A stretch of DNA of 64,000 nt, taken from NCBI RefSeq assembly GCF_029522115.1, contig NZ_JAKWFK010000009.1, positions 1 through 64,000 on the forward strand, given 5' to 3'. The DNA is from Trinickia sp. Y13 (GTDB lineage Bacteria; Pseudomonadota; Gammaproteobacteria; Burkholderiales; Burkholderiaceae). The notes beneath the pieces are model-generated. The model was given only the letters and a program-made list of their open reading frames with translations. It did not search any database and was not told the origin of the DNA. Positions 18,326-27,321 of the stretch are shown here, in pieces; within the stretch, counting starts at the first letter, position 1, and every line of letters starts with the position of its first letter. Both the position numbers and the translations under genes were made by a program.

Positions 18326-19233
18326 CGGTCGAGCGCGGGCCGGGCCGGGCGAGCGCCGGCCATGCGAAAGCCGACGCGGCCGAGGTAGTCGACGTAGCCG
18401 ACGTGGTTCAAGAGGGAGGCGGTGCTGCGCCGCGTGAGCGGGCGGGCGCCGATACCGCAACGGTTGCGCGGCGTACCCGGTTTCAGGCGCAGTGGCGATA
18501 CATCGTCGCCGCGCTCGGCTACTTCACGCGCGTGCCGATCCCGCATGCGATTGCATTGGACGCCCACGACCTTGCCGGCGCGTCGCGCTACTTTCCGCTG
18601 ATCGGCGTGCTCGTCGGCGCAGTCGGCGCGCTCGTCTATCTCGTGGCTTTGTCTCTGTTTCCGGCGGGCGTGGCCGTGTTGCTGTCGATGGCCGCCACCT
18701 TGCTGCTGACGGGGGCGTTGCACGAAGACGGTTTGGCCGACTGCTGCGATGGCCTTGGCGGCGGCATGACCCGGGACGACGCGCTGCGGATCATGCGCGA
18801 CCCGCGCTTGGGCGCATTCGGCGCGATCGGGTTGATGCTCTCGCTCGCACTCAAATGGCAGACATTGACGGCGCTCCCGGCGGCGACGGCGGCCTGGGCC
18901 ATGGTGGGCGCGCACGCCGCCAGTCGCGCGCTGGCCGTGACTTATTTGGCGACGCACGACTATGCGCGCGAGCAAGGCAAAGCCAAACGTGTCGCACAGC
19001 CCATGTCGAAGCGCTCGCTCGCGGTGGCCTTGATGGTGGGCTTGCCTTGGCTGCTCGTGCCGGACTGGCGCGCCGGGGTGCTCGGCCTTGCAGTCATCGC
19101 CGCGTTGCGTTTTCTGCTCGGGCGTTACTTCGCTCGCCGGCTCGGCGGTTATACGGGCGACTGCCTGGGCTTTGCGCAGCAGGTGTTCGAGCTCGCGCTC
19201 TACTTGACCGTGCTCGCGTGGACCTCGTTCTGA
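18322..19233 (+). CDS. cobS: Adenosylcobinamide-GDP ribazoletransferase CobS
   Basis: Integral membrane cobalamin synthase joining adenosylcobinamide-GDP to alpha-ribazole or its phosphate. The 303 residues include a core of about 250 that begins WRYIVAALGYFTRVPIP near residue 58 and carries the signature DGLADCCDGLGGGMTRDDALRIMRD-type metal and substrate motif, plus several membrane helices. The first 55 residues are an Ala/Asp/Glu-rich extension absent from most CobS proteins; the true start may be internal, but the ATG at 18322 is coupled to the cobT stop (ATGA), which supports it. Overlaps cobC by 16 bases. Confidence 0.92.
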   Translation: MTVERGPGRASAGHAKADAAEVVDVADVVQEGGGAAPRERAGADTATVARRTRFQAQWRYIVAALGYFTRVPIPHAIALDAHDLAGASRYFPLIGVLVGAVGALVYLVALSLFPAGVAVLLSMAATLLLTGALHEDGLADCCDGLGGGMTRDDALRIMRDPRLGAFGAIGLMLSLALKWQTLTALPAATAAWAMVGAHAASRALAVTYLATHDYAREQGKAKRVAQPMSKRSLAVALMVGLPWLLVPDWRAGVLGLAVIAALRFLLGRYFARRLGGYTGDCLGFAQQVFELALYLTVLAWTSF

Positions 19234-19820
19234 TCCGGCACCCCGCGCCGGCGATCGATGCCGCGCTTTGCTACGGCAGCACGGACGTGCCGTTGGCCGG
19301 CGATGCGCGGGAATCGGCGCTGGCGCTCGCCGCGCGGCTGCGGGCGCTCGAGGCGCCTTCGCCTCTGTATCTGGTGACGAGTCCGTTGCAACGATGCGCC
19401 CATTTGGCCGGCGGGCTCGCCACGGAACTGGGGTGCACGGTGCGCGTCGACGCGCGCTTGCAGGAAATCGACTTCGGCGCATGGGAAGGGCAGCGCTGGG
19501 ATGCGATCGATCGCGCTGCGCTCGATGCCTGGGCTGCCGATCTGCGCCACGCGCGGATGCATGGCGGCGAGAGCGTCGCGCAGTTCGAAGCGCGCGTCGG
19601 TGCGTGGCTCGCGCAGTGGCGCGAGCCGATGGCGCCACCGGTGCAGCACGTGCATGCGGTGACGCATGCCGGCGTCATGCGAATGATTGCATCGCTTGCG
19701 CTCGGCAAGCCTTTGGAGGAGACCTTGACGTGGCCGCTCGAAATGGCCGCCATCGTTTGGCTGCGCTACGAGGCGATGGGCGGCGCAGGAAGCTGGCGGT
19801 TATTGCATTGGAACGCCTGA
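19218..19820 (+). CDS. cobC: Alpha-ribazole phosphatase CobC (histidine phosphatase)
   Basis: A 200-residue histidine phosphatase that in this setting should remove the 5'-phosphate of alpha-ribazole phosphate or of the B12 phosphate intermediate. The RH catalytic pair is in LVLIRHPAP at the N-terminus, the phosphate-binding arginine in TSPLQRCAHLA, the acid in EIDFGAWEGQRWD, and the second histidine in HAVTHAGVMRM. The GTG at 19218 is the only sensible start: it lies inside the end of cobS and puts the first strand one residue later. Last gene of the plus-strand unit; it converges on btuF with 28 bases between stops. Confidence 0.88.
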   Translation: MDLVLIRHPAPAIDAALCYGSTDVPLAGDARESALALAARLRALEAPSPLYLVTSPLQRCAHLAGGLATELGCTVRVDARLQEIDFGAWEGQRWDAIDRAALDAWAADLRHARMHGGESVAQFEARVGAWLAQWREPMAPPVQHVHAVTHAGVMRMIASLALGKPLEETLTWPLEMAAIVWLRYEAMGGAGSWRLLHWNA

Positions 19821-19848
19821 GCCGCTGCTCGCGTGTGAATCGGCAAGG

Positions 19849-20889
19849 TCAACGAACGGGACGTGGTCCAAGTGTATCGCTTGGCCGCCGCGCTCGCGCC
19901 AGATCGAGATCGCGGCACAGTTGCGCGGCGCCTTGCACGAGGCGCGGGCCGGGCCGGTTGATGAGATCGCCGTCGAGCGCGAACAAGTTGCCGCGCGCGA
20001 CAGCCGTCATGCGCGGCCATGCGCGCCACGCCGTTAGACCGTTTGGCAATGGCGCGTCGGCGGCAGTGGGGCCTTGACGCGTCGCCACGATCGCTTCCGG
20101 GTCGGCGGCGACGACGGCCTCCGTCGACACGGTCGGCACGAGCGGCGCGAGCCGGGCGAAGACGTTGCGCCCCCCGCATAGCGCGATGATGTCGCTGACG
20201 ACGTGCGTGCCGTTCAGCGTCATGAGCGGATCGTCCCACACTTGGTAAAAGACGCTGACAGGCGCGCGTTTGGCGTACCGCGCACGCAGCGCGGCGACGT
20301 TGGCTCGGTATCGGGCCGCGGCGGCATCGGCTTGGGAGGCGGTGCCGAGCAGCGTCCCGAGGGCGGCGAGATCGGTCGCGACGTCGTCGATCTTGCGCGG
20401 CTCGCTGTGATAAAGCGCGATGCCTAGCGCGCGCAGCCGGTCCAGTTGCCGCTCGTCGTTGCCGTGGCGCCAGACGATCACGAGGTCGGGCCTGAGCGCG
20501 ACGATGCGCTCGAGGTCCAGCGCGTTGTTATCGCCCACGCGCGGCAGCGTTTTTGCAGCGCTGGGGTAATCGCTGTAAGACACGGCGCCGACGAGCTTGG
20601 CGCCGCCACCGGCCGCATAGACGAGTTCGACGGCGTGGGGCGACAGGGCGATGACGCGCCGCGCTGGCGCGGCGAGTGTGACGCGATCGCCGGCATCGTC
20701 GACGATGGAAATCGAGGCATAGGCGCGTGGGCAAACGCTCAGCGCGACGCCGAACGCGAGCGCGAACCCGGCTCTGAGCCACCCTTGCCGTTTGCGCGTG
20801 CTTCCGATCGCGCCGCTGCCCCCACCGGTCGGCCAGGGCTGACCCGTGCGCGGGACAGGCTTGCAATGCGCCGCTGCGCGCGCCTTCAT
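19849..20889 (-). CDS. btuF: Cobalamin-binding ABC transporter substrate protein BtuF
   Basis: Periplasmic binding protein of the helical-backbone class that delivers B12 to BtuCD. The 346-residue frame has a hydrophobic export segment (about residues 38-56, after KRQGW) and a mature domain starting ISIVDDAGDRVTLAAPARRVIALSPHAVELVYAAG, with LRPDLVIVWRHGN as a typical family block. The start at 20889 overlaps the cobU TGA (ATGA), but it leaves a 37-residue polar lead before the hydrophobic core, longer than a normal signal peptide, so the start is uncertain. Encoded opposite to btuCD, after cobU. Another haem or siderophore ligand is possible but unlikely in this cluster. Confidence 0.87.
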   Translation of the reverse strand: MKARAAAHCKPVPRTGQPWPTGGGSGAIGSTRKRQGWLRAGFALAFGVALSVCPRAYASISIVDDAGDRVTLAAPARRVIALSPHAVELVYAAGGGAKLVGAVSYSDYPSAAKTLPRVGDNNALDLERIVALRPDLVIVWRHGNDERQLDRLRALGIALYHSEPRKIDDVATDLAALGTLLGTASQADAAAARYRANVAALRARYAKRAPVSVFYQVWDDPLMTLNGTHVVSDIIALCGGRNVFARLAPLVPTVSTEAVVAADPEAIVATRQGPTAADAPLPNGLTAWRAWPRMTAVARGNLFALDGDLINRPGPRLVQGAAQLCRDLDLARARRPSDTLGPRPVR

Positions 20890-21446
20890 CGCGTCGAATC
20901 CCCTTTCACCGCCATCGGCAAGCCCGCCACCATCAGCGTGACGGTGCGTGCGATGGCCGCGACGCGCTGATTGAGCCGTCCCAGTTCGTCGACGTAGCGG
21001 CGCGTCATGGCGCCGAGCGGCACGACGCCCATGCCGATCTCGTTGCTGACGACGATGACCGGCCCGCGCGCCTGCGCAAGCGCCAAGGCCAAGGCATCGA
21101 TCTGCGCTTGGCAAGCGTCGGGCGGCAGGGCGAAGGCCTCGCCGCGAGCCGGGCAAACGAGGTTGACGAGCCATAGCGTCAGGCAGTCGACGAGAATGCA
21201 GCGTTCGCCATCGTCGGCCTCGGCGATCACGGCTGCCAGGTCGATGTCGGCCTGCACGACGCGCCAATGCGTTGGCCGCCGTGCGCGATGGTGGGCGATG
21301 CGCGCGGCGAATTCGGCATCGTCCGTCTCGCCGGCGGTGGCGACGTAGGTGACGGGCCGCGCGGTGGCGGCCGCCAGCCGCTCGGCATGACCGCTCTTGC
21401 CGGAGCGGGCACCGCCGAGCACGAAGGTGAGATCGGGTTGGGTCAT
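20886..21446 (-). CDS. cobU: Adenosylcobinamide kinase / guanylyltransferase CobU
   Basis: Bifunctional enzyme phosphorylating adenosylcobinamide and transferring GMP to give adenosylcobinamide-GDP, the substrate of CobS. The 186-residue protein starts MTQPDLTFVLGGARSGKS with the P-loop at residues 11-18. The histidine region RIAHHRARRPTHW (49-61) holds the residue expected to form the GMP adduct, and VSNEIGMGVVP is the second family signature. The gene starts three bases after the upstream thioesterase stop and is coupled to btuF, so the three form one minus-strand unit. CobP is a synonym used in aerobic organisms. Confidence 0.95.
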   Translation of the reverse strand: MTQPDLTFVLGGARSGKSGHAERLAAATARPVTYVATAGETDDAEFAARIAHHRARRPTHWRVVQADIDLAAVIAEADDGERCILVDCLTLWLVNLVCPARGEAFALPPDACQAQIDALALALAQARGPVIVVSNEIGMGVVPLGAMTRRYVDELGRLNQRVAAIARTVTLMVAGLPMAVKGDSTR

Positions 21447-21449
21447 CGG

Positions 21450-21869
21450 CTAGAGCAGAATCATTTGCGTGCAGCGAAACAGTGCGATCGTGTGTCCATC
21501 GGGGTCGAAAACGGACGCGTCCCACACATGCGTGCTACGCCCCAGATGAACGGCGCTGGCCACCGCGCGCACGGTGCCCGCCCGGCAGGTGCCGAGGAAA
21601 TTGCTCTTGAGCTCGATCGTCGTGAAGCCGCGCGCGTTTTCGGGCAGATGAGCCATGCACGCATAGCCGCAGCAAGTATCGGCCAGCCCGATCACGGTCG
21701 CGGCGTGCAAGAAGCCGTTCGGTGCGAGCAGTTGCGGCCGCACGGCGAGCTTGCCCGTCAGCGTGCCTTGGGCGAGCGCGACGACGCGCACGCCGAGCAG
21801 TTCGGGCAGCGTCCCCTCCTGGTGCTCATGGATCGTTTCGATCGTGAAGTCGGGGCGTAAAGTCGACAT
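21450..21869 (-). CDS. PaaI-family hotdog thioesterase
   Basis: A 139-residue single hotdog domain of the PaaI/acyl-CoA thioesterase type. Family features include LGVRVVALAQGTLTGKLAVRPQLLAPNGFLHAATVIGLADTCCGYA, where the N-G-x-x-H segment carries the catalytic region, and a central ENARGFTTIELKSNFLGTCRAGTV strand pair. It probably hydrolyses a small or aromatic acyl-CoA; the substrate cannot be deduced. Three bases separate it from cobU, so it is the first gene of the cobU-btuF unit, although no function in B12 metabolism is known for such enzymes. Its promoter should lie in the 166 bases up to parA. Confidence 0.85.
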   Translation of the reverse strand: MSTLRPDFTIETIHEHQEGTLPELLGVRVVALAQGTLTGKLAVRPQLLAPNGFLHAATVIGLADTCCGYACMAHLPENARGFTTIELKSNFLGTCRAGTVRAVASAVHLGRSTHVWDASVFDPDGHTIALFRCTQMILL

Positions 21870-22035
21870 GAAGTGAGCCTCTGCGAGATGGGGACGGTGA
21901 CCGCATTTGCCGATATTATCGGGGCCTGCGATGCATTTCGATAGCGTAACGGGCCGCTTGCCTCGCCGGCGAGACCGGCCTCGTGACGCAACCGGCTAAC
22001 CGGTCGCGCTGGCGGCCTTCTACTCGGGAGTGTTC

Positions 22036-22659
22036 ATGACGGTGATCGTGGTAGCGAACCCCAAGGGCGGCGTGGGTAAAAGCACGTTGTCGACGAACTT
22101 GGCGGGCGCCTTTGCGGCGAACGGCGAATGGGTGGCGCTGGCCGACCTCGATCGGCAGCAGTCGTCGCACGGCTGGCTTGCGCTGCGGCCGGAAGGCTTG
22201 CCCCCCATCGAAATGTGGCGCTTGGATCCGGACGCGCCGGCCAAGCCGCCTCGCGGGCTCGAGCGCGCGATCATCGACACGCCGGCCGGGTTGCACGGCA
22301 GCCGGCTCGCCGCGGCGCTCGAATTGGCCGACAAAGTGCTCGTGCCGCTGCAACCGTCGATGTTCGACATCCTCGCCACGCAGCATTTTCTCGAGCGGCT
22401 CGCCAAGGAAAAAGCCGTGCGCAAGGGCGACATCGAGGTGGGCGTGATCGGCATGCGCGTCGATGCGCGCACGCGCTCGGCGGAGCAACTGCATCGCTTC
22501 GTCGAAAGTCTCGACCTGCCCGTGCTCGGTTTTCTGCGCGACACGCAAAACTACGTGCAACTCGCCGCGCACGGCCTGACGCTGTGGGACGTGCCGCAAA
22601 GCCGTGTCGAGAAGGACTTGGAGCAGTGGGAGCCGATTACCGCGTGGGTCTCGAAGTAA
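22036..22659 (+). CDS. Orphan ParA-family ATPase
   Basis: A 207-residue ParA/Soj-type ATPase with a deviant Walker A, KGGVGKST at residues 10-17, and the ATP-binding aspartate in ADLDRQQSS. There is no N-terminal helix-turn-helix and no neighbouring parB, so this is the short, single-domain ParA type used for positioning proteins or DNA. IIDTPAGLHG matches the Walker B region. The ATG at 22036 follows CGGGAG. It stands alone, divergent from the thioesterase and convergent with panD. Possible cargo includes chemoreceptors, pili or secretion structures, but nothing nearby identifies one. Confidence 0.85.
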   Translation: MTVIVVANPKGGVGKSTLSTNLAGAFAANGEWVALADLDRQQSSHGWLALRPEGLPPIEMWRLDPDAPAKPPRGLERAIIDTPAGLHGSRLAAALELADKVLVPLQPSMFDILATQHFLERLAKEKAVRKGDIEVGVIGMRVDARTRSAEQLHRFVESLDLPVLGFLRDTQNYVQLAAHGLTLWDVPQSRVEKDLEQWEPITAWVSK

Positions 22660-22693
22660 GTGCGCGCGCTGCCGCGGCGAACGCGGCCGCCGC

Positions 22694-22710
22694 ACCCGCG
22701 GCGCGCGGGT
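22694..22710. terminator. 7-bp GC dyad between converging parA and panD
   Basis: ACCCGCG, loop GCG, CGCGGGT, with no T-run. It is centred in the 84-base gap between the two stop codons and may act in either direction. Confidence 0.4.
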
Positions 22711-22743
22711 ACCTGGCAAGAAGCGGCCACGGGCCTTCGCGCC

Positions 22744-23130
22744 TCAGCTCCAGCTTTGCACCGGCACGTGAGCGCGGCTGCCCTTGATCTTGTTCTGTTC
22801 GTCGACGAATACGAGCTTGGGCGCCCAGCCCGCCGCGAGTTCCGCGTCCTCGACCATCGCGAACGCCGCGATGATGACGAGATCGCCCAACTGAGCGCGG
22901 CGCGCGGCCGAGCCGTTCAGCGAAATCATGCCGCTGCCACGCTCGCCGCGAATGGCGTAGGTCGAGAAGCGCTCGCCATTGTTGACGTTCCAGATATCGA
23001 TGCGTTCGTTTTCGACGATGCCCGAGGCATCGAGCAGATCTTCGTCGATGGCGCACGAGCCTTCGTAATGGAGCTCGCAGTGCGTCACGACGGCGCGGTG
23101 GATCTTCGATTTAAGCATGTGTCGCTGCAT
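22744..23130 (-). CDS. panD: Aspartate 1-decarboxylase PanD (pyruvoyl proenzyme)
   Basis: Decarboxylates aspartate to beta-alanine for pantothenate. The 128-residue proenzyme self-cleaves at a Gly-Ser bond to create the pyruvoyl cofactor; with the ATG at 23130 the site EG-SC falls at G24-S25, exactly as in E. coli, and an AAGGAAG site precedes this ATG, which together decide the start over one two codons upstream. Conserved K9, Y22 and the [14 protein letters not shown] block are present. It follows panC by 50 bases on the same strand, so beta-alanine supply and its use are co-encoded. Confidence 0.96.
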   Translation of the reverse strand: MQRHMLKSKIHRAVVTHCELHYEGSCAIDEDLLDASGIVENERIDIWNVNNGERFSTYAIRGERGSGMISLNGSAARRAQLGDLVIIAAFAMVEDAELAAGWAPKLVFVDEQNKIKGSRAHVPVQSWS

Positions 23131-23180
23131 GATCACTTCCTTCGGACTTCAGACGATTCGGACGATTGCCGCAGGCAACG

Positions 23181-24996
<1,816 letters not shown>

Positions 24997-24998
24997 TA

Positions 24999-25187
24999 TC
25001 AGAAGTTCTGGTAGTACACGTACGGGTTTTGCTTCACGCGCGTCTGCTGTTGGGTGGCGCGCTCCTCGAGATCGATGGGCTGCTTATCCCACAAGAGCGC
25101 GCGGCCGCGGCGTTGCTCTTCTTCGAGCGTAGGCTTTTGCTGTTTGAGTTGATTGATGAACTGCGTGATGTCCGATTGGTACAACAT
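24999..25187 (-). CDS. DUF3460 small protein
   Basis: A 62-residue soluble protein, MLYQSDITQFINQLKQQKP to PYVYYQNF, recognised as the DUF3460 family of Burkholderiales, usually found directly before scpA. The middle is charged and probably helical (LEEEQRRGRALLWDK). No signal peptide, membrane helix or metal motif. Function unknown; conserved position next to scpA suggests a link to chromosome or cell-cycle functions, but that is inference. The ATG at 25187 matches the family start; longer in-frame reading frames to 25451 are not supported. Confidence 0.8.
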   Translation of the reverse strand: MLYQSDITQFINQLKQQKPTLEEEQRRGRALLWDKQPIDLEERATQQQTRVKQNPYVYYQNF

Positions 25188-25411
25188 GATGCGATCATCC
25201 TGAAAAAGGGGTCGAATCGGCGGGGCGCCAACTCGAGCAAAGCGCGATTTTAGCGCATGCGGCTCATGCGGAACACGGCGCGTGCTCGCGCGTCCAACGC
25301 GGCGCGTCCCGTGCGCGTCGTGGTCCGATGCGAGGCCGTTATGGTCAAATGATCGTTTTTGCCGGAGCGGTCGCTCGCCCGGCCCGGCCGCGGAGGTAGC
25401 GGCACAGGCCC

Positions 25412-27292
25412 ATGACCCGTTCCGTATCGCGGGGCGAGCGCCTTCGGCCATTCAACGTTGAGAGGTTCTATTTGCGGGAAGCCGTGATCGATACGTCGCG
25501 CACCAGGGCAAGCCGGGGCGCCGGGCGAGGCATGCGCGGCGATAGCGCGGCGGGCCGGCCGGTATGGCGGCTCCTGGCCCTCGGGGCGTTGCTCGCGTTG
25601 CTGTCCGCGCCGGCGGCGGCGAAATACGACGTGACGATCGATGCGCCGCGCGACATGCGCAAGCTGTTGGAAAAGCATCTCGACCTTGCGCGCTTCGCGT
25701 CGCGCGACGATGTCACCGACGATCAATTCGACTTCCTCGTCACGGCCACGCCCGAGCAAGTGCGCGATTTGGCCGCGACCGACGGCTATTTTTCACCGGT
25801 CGTGCGCACGGACGTGCGACAAGGCGGCAAGGGCAGGAAAGACGTGACGGTGCACGTCGACCCCGGCCCGCGCACGATGGTGTCGTCGGTCGCGCTGAGC
25901 TTTGCCGGGCCGATCGAAAGCGAGGAGCCCACGCGCGAGAACGCGGCGCGCTTCGCTTTTTCGCTCCATACCGGCGACCCTTTCACGCAGTCCGCTTGGA
26001 CCGATGCGAAGGAGGCCGCGCTCAAAGCGCTGCAAGCGCATCGCTATCTGGGCGCGAAGATTGCGCAGTCCCAGGCGCGGATCGACCCGCGCACGCGCCA
26101 GGCGGCGCTCTCGGTCGCATTCGAAAGCGGGCCGACGTTTACGCTCGGCGCGCTCGATGTGTCCGGGGTGCGCCGTTACCCCGAGCGCATCGTCAGCAAC
26201 GTCAATCCGCTGGCGATCGGTGAAGTCTACGATGCCGATCGCGTCGCCGAACTGCAGCGGCAGTTGCAGAACACCCCGTACTACGCGAGCGTCGCGATCG
26301 ACGTGGGCAGCGACGTGGAAAAACCGAACGAGACGCCGATCCACGTGAAAGTGAGCGAGTACCCGTACAACAGCGTGCGCGGCGGCGTCGGCTATGCGAC
26401 CGATACGGGCCCGCACGTGCAAGGCTCGTACTCCTATCTCGACACGTTCGGCGCCGCTTGGCCGTTTTCGATCCAAGGCCGGCTCGACCAGATTCAGCAG
26501 TACGGGCAGGTTCAATTGGCCATGCCGCCCGGCAAGCGCGGTTGGACGAACGCTGCGCTCGCCTCCTATACGAACACGCAAGTCTCCGGCACGCGCATTT
26601 ACAGCGCCCGCGCGGGCTTGCAGCGCACGCGCACGGCGCAGTTCATCGACTATGCCTATTCGATCCAGTACTACGCAGACCGCCTCGATCAGAATCTCGT
26701 CGGGCCGACGACGAGTCACGCGCTCGTGCCGCAATGGTCGTGGACGCGCCGCAACGTCGACGATCCGCTGTTTCCGCGCAAAGGCAATCTGCTCCACGTC
26801 GAAGCAGGCTTCGCGGTGAAAGGCCTCGCCACCGATCAAACGTTCACGCGCGGCTATGCCCGCGGCGTGCAATACGTGCCGCTATTCAAGCGCGACCTGT
26901 TCCTCGTGCGCGCGGAGCTCGGCGGCGTCTTTACGAGCGGCGGCTCGAGCGGCATTCCGGCATCGCTTTTGTTTCGCGCGGGCGGCTCCAATTCGGTGCG
27001 CGGCTATGGCTTCCAAAGCATCGGCAACAACGTGGGCGGCTCGGTGCTGCCGACGAAGTACCTCATCACGGCCACCGCGGAATACCAGCATTGGTTCACG
27101 CATGATTGGGGCGCGGCCGTTTTCTACGATATCGGCGCGGCGACCGATACCTGGGGCGAGCGTGTGTTCTTTCCGGGCGCGGGCATCGGCGCGCGCTGGC
27201 GCAGCCCCGTCGGCCCAATCAACGTCGATCTCGCGTACGGCGTGCGCAACCGTAGCGTGCGGCCCTATCTGACGCTGGGTATCGCCTTCTAA
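25412..27292 (+). CDS. tamA: TamA: BamA/TamA-family outer membrane protein
   Basis: Outer-membrane Omp85-family subunit of the TAM complex, which works with TamB in outer-membrane protein insertion and lipid transfer to the outer membrane. The 626-residue protein has an export signal (hydrophobic RLLALGALLALLSAPAAA, residues about 53-70), N-terminal POTRA domains (about 72-320) and a C-terminal barrel with the GGSNSVRGYGFQSIG loop motif and terminal phenylalanine (YLTLGIAF). The start is uncertain: with ATG 25412 the signal core is preceded by about 50 residues; the Met at 25532 would give a normal signal peptide. tamB starts 29 bases after the stop. Confidence 0.92.
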   Translation: MTRSVSRGERLRPFNVERFYLREAVIDTSRTRASRGAGRGMRGDSAAGRPVWRLLALGALLALLSAPAAAKYDVTIDAPRDMRKLLEKHLDLARFASRDDVTDDQFDFLVTATPEQVRDLAATDGYFSPVVRTDVRQGGKGRKDVTVHVDPGPRTMVSSVALSFAGPIESEEPTRENAARFAFSLHTGDPFTQSAWTDAKEAALKALQAHRYLGAKIAQSQARIDPRTRQAALSVAFESGPTFTLGALDVSGVRRYPERIVSNVNPLAIGEVYDADRVAELQRQLQNTPYYASVAIDVGSDVEKPNETPIHVKVSEYPYNSVRGGVGYATDTGPHVQGSYSYLDTFGAAWPFSIQGRLDQIQQYGQVQLAMPPGKRGWTNAALASYTNTQVSGTRIYSARAGLQRTRTAQFIDYAYSIQYYADRLDQNLVGPTTSHALVPQWSWTRRNVDDPLFPRKGNLLHVEAGFAVKGLATDQTFTRGYARGVQYVPLFKRDLFLVRAELGGVFTSGGSSGIPASLLFRAGGSNSVRGYGFQSIGNNVGGSVLPTKYLITATAEYQHWFTHDWGAAVFYDIGAATDTWGERVFFPGAGIGARWRSPVGPINVDLAYGVRNRSVRPYLTLGIAF

Positions 27293-27321
27293 GAGAACAA
27301 TCGCACAAGGAACGCCTTCGG

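Noticed and set aside
19849-21525. One 558-residue protein spanning cobU and btuF in the btuF frame
   Set aside because: The first 212 residues are an Arg-rich out-of-frame reading of cobU; the ATGA overlap marks the real junction.
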